Shown one piece after another: positions 16,725 through 25,613 of a stretch of DNA of 64,000 nt. The translations under genes and the position numbers were made by a program. Numbering within the stretch: position 1 is the stretch's first letter; each line of letters begins with the position of its first letter. Under the pieces are notes generated by a model that saw only the letters and a program-made list of their open reading frames with translations, ran no database searches and was not told where the DNA came from. The DNA comes from Paracoccaceae bacterium (GTDB lineage Bacteria > Pseudomonadota > Alphaproteobacteria > Rhodobacterales > Rhodobacteraceae): positions 1 to 64,000 of the forward strand of contig JANSYL010000001.1 of assembly GCA_024742455.1 (NCBI GenBank), in the 5' to 3' direction.

Positions 16725-17954
16725 ATGATGACGCAATCCGCCATTCTCCGTCTCGTTCGCACGGTCGGACTGGCCGCCGCGCTGGCCACCACCTCCCCGG
16801 CTCTGGCGCAGAACCCGTTCTCGGCTGCGGCCTGGGTCAACGGCGATATCGTGACCCATTACGAGGTCGAGCAGCGGGCGCTGTTTCTCGATATCGTCCG
16901 GACCCCCGGTGATCTCGAGGCGCAGGCGCTCGAGGCGCTCGTCAACGAACGGCTGCAGTCGCAACTGGCCGACGAGATGGGCCTGACCGCGACACCCGAG
17001 GAGATCGAGGAAGGTGTGGTCGAATTCGCCGCGCGTGCTGATCTGGGCGTCGAACAGTTCCTGCGCCAGGTGGGCGAGGAAGGCGTGGCGCCGGAAACCG
17101 TGCGCGATTTCGTGGCTGCGGGCATTTCCTGGCGCAAGGTGGTGCAGACGCGGTTCGGCCCCGTCGCAAGGGCCGATGCCAACGAACCCGCGGTCGAGAC
17201 CGCCCGGCTTTATTCCACCAGCCTCGACGATGCAGAACTGCTGCTGGCAGAGATCGTGGTCCCGATCACCGCCCAGAACCAGGATACCCTGCGCGAGGAA
17301 ATCGGACGCCTGGCCGATGATCTGAACGGCCGGACCGATGATTTCTCGGAAGCCGCGCGTCGGTTCTCGGTGGTGCCCACGCGCGAGGAAGGCGGGCTGA
17401 CCGGATGGCGCCCGTTCTCGGCGATCCCCCCGGTGCTGCGCGAGTATTTCTTGACCCTCGCCCCCGGCGAAACCTCGGAGCCAATCTCGCTGGGGCCGGC
17501 CTGGGCGATCTACCAGATGCGCGGCGTGCGCGAGCGTGGCTTCCGCCCGCCCGCCACCAGTGCCATCGAATACGCCACAATCCCCGTGGCCGGTGGCCTG
17601 ACGCCCGAGGGGCTGGCCGCTGCCGCCGAATTGCGTGCCGCCGTCGATTCCTGTGAAGATCTTTACGGCCAGAGCCCCGCCGGGCTGGAGATCACGACCG
17701 CGCCGCTGCGCGATATCCCCACCGATATCGCGATGGCGCTTTCACCTCTCGACCCCGGCGAGATGTCCTTCGAGGTGACGCGGCAGTCGGGCAGTGTCCT
17801 GTTGGTTGTTATGATGTGCGACCGCGAAGTCGAGACGCCCGAAGGCGGGCTGGAGGCCATTCAGCAGGGGCTGTTCACGGCCGGGCTGGAAAGCTATGCC
17901 GACACGCTTCTGGCCGAACTTCATGCCGACGCGATCATCGAATACACCCCCTGA
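16725..17954 (+). CDS. surA: Periplasmic peptidyl-prolyl isomerase/chaperone SurA
   Basis: A 409-residue protein that escorts outer-membrane beta-barrel proteins through the periplasm. A signal peptide covers about 1-27 (ending ALAQ-NPF). A SurA N-terminal domain follows (VNGDIVTHYEVEQRALFL...), then a parvulin domain with LLAEIVVPI and EEGGLTGWRPFSAIPPVL (~170-270), then a C-terminal domain with two Cys. The start is ATG 16725 (a second ATG is adjacent), with AGGAAAG just upstream. Relatives place it directly after lptD, one of its main clients, and before pdxA. Confidence 0.9.
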   Translation: MMTQSAILRLVRTVGLAAALATTSPALAQNPFSAAAWVNGDIVTHYEVEQRALFLDIVRTPGDLEAQALEALVNERLQSQLADEMGLTATPEEIEEGVVEFAARADLGVEQFLRQVGEEGVAPETVRDFVAAGISWRKVVQTRFGPVARADANEPAVETARLYSTSLDDAELLLAEIVVPITAQNQDTLREEIGRLADDLNGRTDDFSEAARRFSVVPTREEGGLTGWRPFSAIPPVLREYFLTLAPGETSEPISLGPAWAIYQMRGVRERGFRPPATSAIEYATIPVAGGLTPEGLAAAAELRAAVDSCEDLYGQSPAGLEITTAPLRDIPTDIAMALSPLDPGEMSFEVTRQSGSVLLVVMMCDREVETPEGGLEAIQQGLFTAGLESYADTLLAELHADAIIEYTP

Positions 17955-17967
17955 CGCGGACGCGCCG

Positions 17968-18954
17968 ATGCGGCCCGTCGCGCTGACCATCGGGGACCCC
18001 GCGGGGATCGGCCCCGAAATCATCGTCAAGGCATGGCAGGCGCTGAAATCGGCCTGTCCTTTCGTTCTGATTGCCGATCCCCGGCATGTCGCCGGTCTGG
18101 GCGTGCCGCTGGTAGAGGTGGACGACCCGGCCGAGGCCAGCGACGTTTCGGCGCGTGCCCTGCCGGTTCTGGCCCATGACTTTCCCGGTGACAGCGGCCC
18201 GGCGCGTCCTGATCCCCAAGACGCCGCCGCGGTGATCGCGGTGATCGACCGGGCCGTGGCCCTGGCGCGCAGCGGCGCAGTCTGCGCCGTCACCACCGCA
18301 CCGATCACCAAGAAGGCGCTGATCGACGGGGCCGGGTTCGGCTTTCCCGGTCATACCGAATACCTCGCCCATCTCGCCGGGGCGGAGCGCGCGGTGATGA
18401 TGCTGGCCTCGGACGCCCTGCGCGTGGTGCCCGCCACCATCCACATCCCCCTGGCCGCGGTGCCCGGGGCGCTGACGCCCGCCCTGCTCGAAGACACGAT
18501 CCGCATCACCCGCGCGGCGTTGCAGCGCGATTTCGGCATTGATCGCCCCCGGCTCGCCGTGACGGGCCTGAACCCGCATGCCGGCGAGGGCGGCACGATG
18601 GGGCGCGAAGACCTGGAGGTGATCGCACCAGTCGTGGCCCGGCTGGCCGCCGAAGGGCTGGATGTCACCGGCCCCACCCCCGCCGACACGATGTTTCACG
18701 CAGGGGCGCGCGCCGGTTATGACGCGGCGATCGCCATGTATCACGACCAGGCGCTGATCCCGGTCAAGACACTGGCCTTCGACGCAGCGGTCAATGTCAC
18801 GCTGGGCCTGCCCTTCATCCGTACCTCGCCCGATCACGGCACGGCTTATGACATCGCGGGCCGGGGCGTGGCGCGGCCCGACAGCCTGATCGCGGCCCTG
18901 CGCCTGGCCCATCGGATGGCCATAACCCGCCTGGCGCCCCTGTCCGCGCCATGA
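17968..18954 (+). CDS. pdxA: 4-hydroxythreonine-4-phosphate dehydrogenase
   Basis: A 328-residue NAD-dependent enzyme of the DXP-dependent pyridoxal 5'-phosphate pathway. Signatures are GDPAGIGPEIIVKAW at the N-terminus, GHTEYLAHL in the middle, and AMYHDQALIPVKTLAF and RTSPDHGTAYDIAG at the end. These carry the metal-binding His residues. ATG 17968 lies 13 bases after the surA stop; an upstream in-frame ATG overlaps surA and is rejected. Its stop overlaps psuK by 4 bases. In many relatives rsmA follows instead. Confidence 0.95.
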   Translation: MRPVALTIGDPAGIGPEIIVKAWQALKSACPFVLIADPRHVAGLGVPLVEVDDPAEASDVSARALPVLAHDFPGDSGPARPDPQDAAAVIAVIDRAVALARSGAVCAVTTAPITKKALIDGAGFGFPGHTEYLAHLAGAERAVMMLASDALRVVPATIHIPLAAVPGALTPALLEDTIRITRAALQRDFGIDRPRLAVTGLNPHAGEGGTMGREDLEVIAPVVARLAAEGLDVTGPTPADTMFHAGARAGYDAAIAMYHDQALIPVKTLAFDAAVNVTLGLPFIRTSPDHGTAYDIAGRGVARPDSLIAALRLAHRMAITRLAPLSAP

Positions 18955-19856
18955 CCGCTGCTGCGCCCAATATCCTCTGTATCGGCTCGGTCCTCTGGGA
19001 CCATATCGGGCGCACAGACCTGCCGATGGTCGCCGGCAATGACAAGCCCGGCCGCATCACGCGGCTGCCGGGCGGGGTGGCGCTCAACATCGCGATGACG
19101 CTGAAACGGGCGGGGATGACGCCTGCGATCTTGTCGGTGGTGGGGCGCGACGCGCTCGGCCAGGCCCTGATCATCGCCTGCGAGGAACTGGGCCTGATCA
19201 CCGATCACATCCTCGTCGATCCGCATTTGCCCACCGATCAATACATGGCGATCGAGGCCAAGGGAAAACTGATCGCGGCCATCGCCGATGCCCATTCGCT
19301 CGAGGCGGCGGGCGCGCGCATCCTTGCGCCGCTCTATGACGGGCGGCTTGGCACGGCCGAGGCGTTCTGGCCCCATCCGATCGCCATCGACGGCAACCTC
19401 ACGCGCGCGCTTCTGGGCGAGATCGCGGTCGATCACGCCTTTCTCGGGGCCGATCTGCGCCTTGCGCCCGCCTCGCCCGGCAAGGCGGAACGCCTGCGCG
19501 TGTTCCTCGGTCATCCGCGCGCCTGTTTCTACGTCAATTGCGAGGAGGCGCAGCTGATCTCGGGCCGCAAGGTCGCAGGCTCCGAGGCGGCGGCCGCGGC
19601 GATGATCAAGGCCGGTGCGGCGCGGGTGCTTGTCACCGACGGGTCGGAACCGGCGATGGATGCCGACCGCAGCGGCGGGCTGGTCTGCCGCCCGCCGCAG
19701 GTGACGCCCCGCCGGATCACCGGGGCAGGCGATACGTTCATGGCCACCCATATCGCGGCCGAGATGGCAGGTGTGCCGCGCCAGGCCGCATTGCGCCAGG
19801 CCGTGGCCGAGGCGGCGGCCTATGTATCGGGGGAGAAACGGCCATGGGCGGGATGA
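18951..19856 (+). CDS. psuK: PfkB-family sugar kinase, probable pseudouridine kinase
   Basis: A 301-residue ribokinase-fold enzyme. The N-terminal NILCIGSVLWDHIGR and GGVALNIAMTLKRAG match the PfkB substrate region, and the C-terminal ITGAGDTFMATHIAAE is the PfkB signature with the catalytic Asp. PfkB kinases vary in substrate. The call to pseudouridine rests on the adjoining psuG, which uses the product pseudouridine 5'-phosphate. It overlaps pdxA by 4 bases and psuG by 13, so the three are translated from one mRNA. Confidence 0.85.
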   Translation: MTAAAPNILCIGSVLWDHIGRTDLPMVAGNDKPGRITRLPGGVALNIAMTLKRAGMTPAILSVVGRDALGQALIIACEELGLITDHILVDPHLPTDQYMAIEAKGKLIAAIADAHSLEAAGARILAPLYDGRLGTAEAFWPHPIAIDGNLTRALLGEIAVDHAFLGADLRLAPASPGKAERLRVFLGHPRACFYVNCEEAQLISGRKVAGSEAAAAAMIKAGAARVLVTDGSEPAMDADRSGGLVCRPPQVTPRRITGAGDTFMATHIAAEMAGVPRQAALRQAVAEAAAYVSGEKRPWAG

Positions 19857-20767
19857 TCCAGCGCGCACCTGAGGTGGCCGAGGCGATGGACCGGGGTCTG
19901 CCGGTCGTGGCCCTCGAAAGCACGATCATCACCCACGGCATGCCGTTTCCGCAGAACCTCGACACCGCACGCGCGGTCGAGGCCGAGGTGCGGCGCGCGG
20001 GCGCGGTGCCTGCCACCATCGCGGTGATGGGCGGGCGCATCCGCGTGGGCCTGCCCGGGGAAGACCTTGAGCGTCTGGCGCGCAGCCGTGAGGCCGCCAA
20101 GCTCAGCCGCGCCGATCTTGCCGTCTGCCTTGCGCGCGGCGGAACCGGGTCGACGACCGTGGCCGCCACGATGATCTGCGCCGCGCGCGCGGGCATCGCG
20201 GTGTTTGCCACCGGCGGCATCGGAGGCGTTCATCGCGGGGCCGAGGATACGTTCGACATCTCCGCCGACCTTCAGGAACTGGCCCAGACCCCGGTGACGG
20301 TGGTGGCTGCCGGGGCCAAGGCCATTCTCGACCTGCCGAAAACGCTCGAGGTGCTGGAAACCCTTGGTGTGCCCGTCATCGCCTTTGGCCAGGACGCCTT
20401 CCCCGCCTTCTGGTCGCGCGACAGCGGGCTCGGCGCGCCCCTGCGCCTCGATGATCCGGGCCGGATTGCCGCCGCGCATCTGATGCGGGCCCGCCTCGGC
20501 CTGCCGGGCGGGCAGCTGGTGGCCAACCCGATCCCCGAAAAGGATGAGATCCCCGCGGCCAGGCTGGCCCCCCTGATCGCCGAGGCGCAAACCCTGGCCC
20601 GGGCCAGGGGCATCACCGGCAAGGCCGTCACGCCCTTTTTGCTGCAAACGCTTCATGACCTGACCGAGGGTCAGACGCTGGTGGCCAATATCGCCCTTGT
20701 TCTCAACAACGCCCGGCTTGCCGCGCAGATCGCCGCCGCCATGGCCGCAGCCACGCCCGCCGCGTGA
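19844..20767 (+). CDS. psuG: Pseudouridine-5'-phosphate glycosidase
   Basis: A 307-residue enzyme that cleaves the C-C glycosidic bond of pseudouridine 5'-phosphate into uracil and ribose 5-phosphate. Family motifs include VALESTIITHGMPFPQN, PATIAVMGGRIRVGL, FATGGIGGVHRGAE and VVAAGAKAILDLPKTLE. Length matches the family (~300-310). ATG 19844 has GGGGAGA 7 bases upstream; ATG 19853, overlapping the psuK stop, is an alternative. With psuK it forms a two-step route for recycling modified-RNA breakdown products. Confidence 0.94.
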   Translation: MGGMIQRAPEVAEAMDRGLPVVALESTIITHGMPFPQNLDTARAVEAEVRRAGAVPATIAVMGGRIRVGLPGEDLERLARSREAAKLSRADLAVCLARGGTGSTTVAATMICAARAGIAVFATGGIGGVHRGAEDTFDISADLQELAQTPVTVVAAGAKAILDLPKTLEVLETLGVPVIAFGQDAFPAFWSRDSGLGAPLRLDDPGRIAAAHLMRARLGLPGGQLVANPIPEKDEIPAARLAPLIAEAQTLARARGITGKAVTPFLLQTLHDLTEGQTLVANIALVLNNARLAAQIAAAMAAATPAA

Positions 20768-20842
20768 CAGGCGGCCTTGTGCCGGGGCGTGGGCGACCCT
20801 AATCTTGGACGACCCGCATTTTCAGATCGCGATCCTCCGCCC

Positions 20843-21550
20843 ATGAAACTGACCGACACGCCGCCCCCGCCCCGCCGCGGTTTTCTTGCCGGGCTGCGAT
20901 CCAGCTTCTTCACCGGGCTGATCGTCATCGCCCCGATCGGCATCACCATCTGGCTGATCTGGACGCTGACGGGCTGGATCGACAGCTGGGTGCTCCCACT
21001 GATCCCCACCGCCTACAATCCCGCGCTCCTGATCCGCGAATATACCGGGCTCGAGATCGACATCCGCGGCATCGGCGTCGTCACCTTTCTTCTGTTCACG
21101 GTGCTGGTGGGCTGGATCGCCAAGGGCATCATCGGCCGATCGCTCATTCGCTGGGCCGAATCCCTCGTCCTGTCGATCCCGGTGATCCGCTCGCTTTATT
21201 CCGGGCTGAAACAGATCGCCGAGACGATCCTTCAGCAGGGCCAGACCAATTTCGACAAGGCCTGCCTGATCGAATACCCGCGCAAGGGCATCTGGGCCAT
21301 CGCCTTCATCTCGACCAAGGCCAAGGGCGAGGTGCAGGCCCTGACCGAGGATGACGTGGTGGCGGTCTTCATGCCGACCACACCCAACCCGACCTCGGGC
21401 TTTCTGCTTTTCGTGCCGATGAAGGACGTCAAGGTCCTGTCGATGCCGGTGGAGGATGCGGCCAAGCTGATCATCTCGGCAGGTCTCGTTTATCCCTCGG
21501 ACCAGCTTCCCGAAGCGGTGCGCAAGGCGATGCCCGACGCGGCCGAGTGA
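20843..21550 (+). CDS. DUF502 family membrane protein
   Basis: A 235-residue protein with two hydrophobic segments (~22-45 and 75-98) and a soluble C-terminal domain. Family motifs are TGLIVIAPIGITIWLIW, IPVIRSLYSGLKQIAETIL and FMPTTPNPTSGFLLFVP. DUF502 proteins occur widely in bacteria and plant chloroplasts (COV-like). Their molecular role in bacteria is not known. ATG 20843 is chosen by position; no strong ribosome site is visible. It stands alone and converges on the solute-binding-protein gene. Confidence 0.88.
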   Translation: MKLTDTPPPPRRGFLAGLRSSFFTGLIVIAPIGITIWLIWTLTGWIDSWVLPLIPTAYNPALLIREYTGLEIDIRGIGVVTFLLFTVLVGWIAKGIIGRSLIRWAESLVLSIPVIRSLYSGLKQIAETILQQGQTNFDKACLIEYPRKGIWAIAFISTKAKGEVQALTEDDVVAVFMPTTPNPTSGFLLFVPMKDVKVLSMPVEDAAKLIISAGLVYPSDQLPEAVRKAMPDAAE

Positions 21551-21614
21551 CCCTTTCCTCTTTGCTTTGACACATGGCCACGAGGGAGACGCCGGAACGG
21601 CGGCGGCAGAACCC

Positions 21615-23426
21615 TTACTCGGCCTCCACCCACCACACATCCGGCTGCCAGTTGATCCAGTCGCCATAGATCGGCAGCGCCTCGGGATAGCGCAGTTCGG
21701 CGTTATGGGCGATCCGGCTGACCGGGGAATGCCATAGCGGGATCACGTAGCGCTGCGCGGTCAGAACCCGGTCCAGCGCCCGCACGGCGGCCACGTAATC
21801 CTCCTGGCTGTCCGAGGTCAGCAACCGGTCGATCAGCGCCTCGATCGCCGGGTTGCAGGCTCCCATCAGGTTGCGGGACCCTTCGGTTCCGGCCATCTCG
21901 CAGCCCCAGTAAAGCCGCTGTTCGTTTCCGGGACTCAGCGACAGGCCGCGCCGGTAGGGTGTCATGTCGAAATCGAAGGCGTCGGTGCGTTCACGGTATT
22001 GCGCGCTGTCGACGGTGGCGATGTCGGGGCGTATGCCCAGCCGGTCCAGCGCCTCGGTATAGATGTTGACGACCGATTGTTCCTCGGTCGATCCCTGCTG
22101 CAACAGGATCTCGAAGGTGAAGGGGTCGCCCCCGGGGGTCATCATCTGCCCGTCGACCACCGAATACCCCGCCTCCTCCAGCAGGGCCATCGCGCGCCGG
22201 ATGCCCGCGCGGTTCGCCTCGCCCCCGTCGCTGACCGGCAGGGCATAGCCCGCGATCGTGCCGGGCAGCAGGTCATCCTCGAACGGGGCAAGGAATTCGG
22301 CCACCCGCCCGCTGGCCGGGCCCGGCGCCATGCTCAGCGGCGAGTTCGAGAAATACGAGGTGATGCGCGGTTCGCGCCCGCCATTGAGCGTCTGGTTGAT
22401 GAACTCGAAATTGAAGGCCTGGATCATCGCCTCGCGCACGCGCCAATCGGCGAATGCGGGCCTGCGGGTGTTCATCACCAGACCGTAAATGCCCGACGGC
22501 CGCTGATGCGGGACCACAGACAGCACCACCTCGCCCGACTGGACACGCGGGAAATTGTAATCGGTCTCCCAATCGGCGGCGCTGGTTTCACGGATCGTCG
22601 TGATCACCCCGGCGCTGAAGGCCTCGAACATCGCGGTGGCGTCGCCGAAAAACTCCATCCGCACCTCGTCGATCACATGGGTGCCGCGCCGGAACGGCAG
22701 ATCGGCGCCCCAGTAATCGGGGTTGCGGCGCAGGCTGACGAAGCGGCCCGCCTCGAAATCGTCGATGACATAGGGGGCGCTGGCGATGGGGATGATGTCG
22801 ATGCCCGAGGCGGTGAAATCCCGCCCCTCCCATTGCGCGGCCTTCAGGATCGGCCGCAGCCCCATGATCAGGGCCAGTTCCCGGTCGGGTTCGGTGAAGG
22901 TGATGCGCACGCCGCGCTCGCCCACCGCCTCGATGCGGTCCACCCGCGTCCAGGCATTGAGGTATCGGGGGTGCCCTTCGGTGCCAAGCGTCTCGTATGA
23001 CCAGATGACGTCCTCGACCGTCACCGGGCTGCCATCGGAGAATCGCGCCTCGGGCCGGAGGGTGAATTCGACCCAGGCGCCGCCGTCGCCCACCTCGACC
23101 GATTCGGCCAGCAGACCGTAAAGCGAGAACGGCTCGTCATAGGACCGGCCCATCAGGGACTCGTAGGCCAGGAACCTCAGCTGCCAGGGAACCGATCCGC
23201 GCAGGATATGGGGGTTGAGGCTGTCGAAGCTTCCGACCTCGCCGGTGTCGATCCGCCCGCCCGTGGGCGCATCGGGGTTGGCATAGGGAAGATGCGCAAA
23301 ATCTGGGGGCAGGGCCGGGTCGCCATACATAGCGATGCCATGGGTGGGTTGTGCGCCAGCCCCTGTGGACAGCCCGATAACCATGCCAAGAACGGCGATT
23401 ATTTTTGCGAAACACTGCGTCGTCAT
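21615..23426 (-). CDS. Family 5 extracellular solute-binding protein (YejA-like)
   Basis: A 603-residue periplasmic protein with a signal peptide (~1-25, cut near GAGA-QP). It has the SBP_bac_5 fold: an N-terminal GIAMYGDPALPPDFAHLPYANPDAP, then FTLRPEARFSDGSPVTVEDV and WREAMIQAF-like helices. The N-terminus and length resemble YejA, the binding protein of oligopeptide/microcin C-type importers, rather than OppA. No permease or ATPase genes adjoin it. The double ATPase at 4663 is of the matching class but lies 15 kb away with no visible link. Confidence 0.9.
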   Translation of the reverse strand: MTTQCFAKIIAVLGMVIGLSTGAGAQPTHGIAMYGDPALPPDFAHLPYANPDAPTGGRIDTGEVGSFDSLNPHILRGSVPWQLRFLAYESLMGRSYDEPFSLYGLLAESVEVGDGGAWVEFTLRPEARFSDGSPVTVEDVIWSYETLGTEGHPRYLNAWTRVDRIEAVGERGVRITFTEPDRELALIMGLRPILKAAQWEGRDFTASGIDIIPIASAPYVIDDFEAGRFVSLRRNPDYWGADLPFRRGTHVIDEVRMEFFGDATAMFEAFSAGVITTIRETSAADWETDYNFPRVQSGEVVLSVVPHQRPSGIYGLVMNTRRPAFADWRVREAMIQAFNFEFINQTLNGGREPRITSYFSNSPLSMAPGPASGRVAEFLAPFEDDLLPGTIAGYALPVSDGGEANRAGIRRAMALLEEAGYSVVDGQMMTPGGDPFTFEILLQQGSTEEQSVVNIYTEALDRLGIRPDIATVDSAQYRERTDAFDFDMTPYRRGLSLSPGNEQRLYWGCEMAGTEGSRNLMGACNPAIEALIDRLLTSDSQEDYVAAVRALDRVLTAQRYVIPLWHSPVSRIAHNAELRYPEALPIYGDWINWQPDVWWVEAE

Positions 23427-23505
23427 CTGTGAACAATCCCGGTTCGTCCAATGCCTGTTACGCTCTGACGCTACCGGTGGTCATCGGCGTGATCAAACTT
23501 TTCGG

Positions 23506-23535
23506 TTGGACATCCGGCGGTGCGCCGCTTATAAC
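23506..23535 (+). promoter_or_regulatory. Promoter of the candidate small RNA
   Basis: TTGGAC (23506-23511) and TATAAC (23530-23535) are separated by 18 bases, close to a sigma-70 consensus. A start near 23542 would give a 77-base transcript ending at the terminator. Confidence 0.55.
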
Positions 23536-23541
23536 GAACTC

Positions 23542-23618
23542 ACTGCTCGATAGGTTTCTTGCCTGTATGAAACCTGCCTCAATAACTTAACGCCGGCCTC
23601 GTGCCGGCGTTTTTTTTT
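23542..23618 (+). ncRNA. Candidate small RNA, about 77 nt, unnamed
   Basis: The unit has its own promoter and a 5' hairpin with AGGTTTC (23552-23558) pairing GAAACCT (23569-23575) around TTGCCTGTAT. A short single-stranded AU-rich linker follows, and a rho-independent terminator ends it. The upstream protein gene runs the other way, so a strong plus-strand terminator here has no coding transcript to end. This combination is the usual layout of a trans-acting sRNA. The sequence is not recognised as a named family. Confidence 0.55.
23589..23618 (+). terminator. Strong rho-independent terminator
   Basis: A 9-bp stem (AACGCCGGC with GCCGGCGTT, loop CTCGT) is followed by a run of nine T (23610-23618, partly in the stem). 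It is the clearest intrinsic terminator on the plus strand of this window. Confidence 0.85.
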
Positions 23619-23742
23619 GGCATTCTGCTGCGCCCGCTTCTGCGGTCTCCGTTTCGTCACCGATCTGTGCGGTTCCCGGTCTACCCATCCCCGGTCGCGC
23701 CGCCTATGGTCGCGCCGCCCACCAGACGCGAAGGAGACCCCA

Positions 23743-24528
23743 ATGGCCATCACCACCGACCTGTCCGGCAAGACCGCGATCATTACCGGATCGAATTCCG
23801 GCATCGGCCTGGGCGTCGCCCGGGAACTGGCACGCGCGGGGGCCGACATTGTCCTGAATTCCTTCACCGACCGCGACGAAGATCACGCGCTGGCCGCCGA
23901 GATCGCGTCCGAGACGCGTGTTGCCGCCCGCTACATCAAGGCCGACATGTCGAAGGGTGAAGACTGCCGCGCCCTGATCGAGACGGCGGGCACCTGCGAT
24001 ATCCTGGTCAACAATGCCGGCATTCAGCATGTCGCGGCCATCGATCAGTTCCCGGTCGACAAATGGAACGCGATCATCGCGATCAACCTGAACGCGGCCT
24101 TCCATACCACCGCCGCGGCGCTGCCCCTGATGCGCAAGGCCGGGTGGGGGCGCGTCATCAACATCGCCTCGGCCCATGGGCTGACCGCCTCACCCTACAA
24201 ATCCGCCTATGTCGCGGCGAAACACGGCATCGTCGGCATGACCAAGGTGGTGGCCCTTGAAACCGCCGAAGACCCGATCACCGCCAATGCGATCTGCCCG
24301 GGTTACGTGCTGACCCCGCTGGTCGAGGCGCAGATCCCCGACACGATGAAGGAATACGACATGAGCCGCGAGGACGTGATCCGCAACGTCATGCTGACCC
24401 GGCAGCCGTCGCGCGAATTCGCCACCGTCGAACAGATGGGCGGCACCGCCGCCTTCCTGTGTTCCGACGCCGCGGCCCAGATCACCGGCACCACGATCAG
24501 CGTCGATGGCGGCTGGACAGCGTTGTGA
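23743..24528 (+). CDS. bdhA: 3-hydroxybutyrate dehydrogenase
   Basis: A 261-residue short-chain dehydrogenase that interconverts 3-hydroxybutyrate and acetoacetate, a step in polyhydroxybutyrate use. The NAD-binding TGSNSGIG is at 15-22, NNAG at 90-93, and the catalytic triad is Ser143, Tyr156 and Lys160. Strings such as GIQHVAAIDQFPVDKWNAII, SAHGLTASPYKSAYVAAKHG and CPGYVLTPLVEAQI are typical of this subfamily. ATG 23743 follows AAGGAG. Its stop overlaps the patatin gene by 4 bases; the same bdhA-patatin pair occurs in other proteobacteria. Confidence 0.95.
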   Translation: MAITTDLSGKTAIITGSNSGIGLGVARELARAGADIVLNSFTDRDEDHALAAEIASETRVAARYIKADMSKGEDCRALIETAGTCDILVNNAGIQHVAAIDQFPVDKWNAIIAINLNAAFHTTAAALPLMRKAGWGRVINIASAHGLTASPYKSAYVAAKHGIVGMTKVVALETAEDPITANAICPGYVLTPLVEAQIPDTMKEYDMSREDVIRNVMLTRQPSREFATVEQMGGTAAFLCSDAAAQITGTTISVDGGWTAL

Positions 24529-25565
24529 GCGGGCAACCCAAACCAATCAACCTCGCCCTGCAGGGCGGCGGCGCGCATGGCGCCTTCACCTGGGGTGTGC
24601 TCGAGGTGCTGCTCGACACGCCCGAGATCGAGATCGCGGGCATATCAGGCACCTCGGCCGGGGCGCTGAACGGGGCCGCGGTCAAGGCGGGCCTGTCGCA
24701 GGGGTCGCGCGACCTGGCGCGCGAAAACCTGGCCTGGGTCTGGAGCCAGGTCGGCGCCATCGACGACCCGGTCTTCGCGCCCTGGCTCAGCGCCGTCTCG
24801 CCCGAGGCGATCAGCTTGGCCATCGAAACCTCGCTGCCCTTCGCGATGAACGACGCGATGTCGCGCATGGTCAGCCCCTATGCCACCGGGCCGTTCTATA
24901 CCAACCCGCTGGAACGCATCGTCACCCGGTTTCACTACGATGATATCTGCTGCCTCGACCGGGGCCCCGATTTCCATATCTGCGCCACCAATGTGCGGAC
25001 GGGGAAGATCCGCGTGTTCACCGGGGATGAGATCGGGCCGAAGGCGGTGATGGCCTCGGCCTGCCTGCCGACGATGTTCCGCGCGGTGGAAATCGAGGAT
25101 CCGGAAACCGGTGCGCTGAACGCCTATTGGGATGGCGGCTATACCGGCAATCCCGCGCTGTTCCCGCTGTTCGATCCCGCGCTGCCCCGCGACATCCTGA
25201 TCGTCAACATCAACCCGCTCTACCGGGAAGAGGTGCCGAAATCGGCGCGCGAGATCCAGAACCGGATCAACGAGATCAGCTTCAATTCCTCGCTCCTGCG
25301 GGAATTGCGCGCGATCGAATTCGTGCAGCGCCTGCTGGCTCAGGGCGCGGTCGAGGAAGGGGCGATGAAACAGGTGCTGGTGCACATGATCGCCGATGAC
25401 GACCTGATGCGGCAGTTGTCGGTCGCCACGAAACTGGTGGCCACGCCGCAGGTCCTGCACCAGCTGCGCGAGGCCGGGCAAACCGCCGCGAAGGGCTTTC
25501 TCGACGCCCATTTCGACGCCATCGGGCAGGACAGCAGCGTCGACTTGCCCGCGATGTTTTCATGA
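24525..25565 (+). CDS. Patatin-like phospholipase
   Basis: A 346-residue serine hydrolase of the patatin family. The oxyanion loop GGGAHG lies at 14-19, the nucleophile elbow GTSAG has Ser44, and the catalytic Asp lies in DGGYTG. There is no signal peptide. The GTG start overlaps the bdhA stop (GTGA), so the two are translated together. It is therefore a plausible intracellular lipase or PHB-related esterase, but the substrate cannot be read from sequence. Confidence 0.9.
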   Translation: MSGQPKPINLALQGGGAHGAFTWGVLEVLLDTPEIEIAGISGTSAGALNGAAVKAGLSQGSRDLARENLAWVWSQVGAIDDPVFAPWLSAVSPEAISLAIETSLPFAMNDAMSRMVSPYATGPFYTNPLERIVTRFHYDDICCLDRGPDFHICATNVRTGKIRVFTGDEIGPKAVMASACLPTMFRAVEIEDPETGALNAYWDGGYTGNPALFPLFDPALPRDILIVNINPLYREEVPKSAREIQNRINEISFNSSLLRELRAIEFVQRLLAQGAVEEGAMKQVLVHMIADDDLMRQLSVATKLVATPQVLHQLREAGQTAAKGFLDAHFDAIGQDSSVDLPAMFS

Positions 25566-25613
25566 TCGCCGATCCGGCTTGCCACATTCGCCCCACGGGG
25601 GCATTGCGCGCAC

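Larger units (their letters stand above)
23427..23742. other. 316-base divergent intergenic region
   Basis: It separates the minus-strand binding-protein gene from bdhA. It contains a sigma-70-like promoter (23506-23535), a predicted small RNA with a strong terminator (23542-23618), and the ribosome site of bdhA (AAGGAG, 23731-23736). No credible protein-coding frame is present. Confidence 0.7.

Noticed and set aside
21615-23426. Reading the YejA-like binding protein and the double ATPase at 4663 as one transporter
   Set aside because: They are 15 kb apart, on opposite strands and without permeases; a shared transporter cannot be supported by position.
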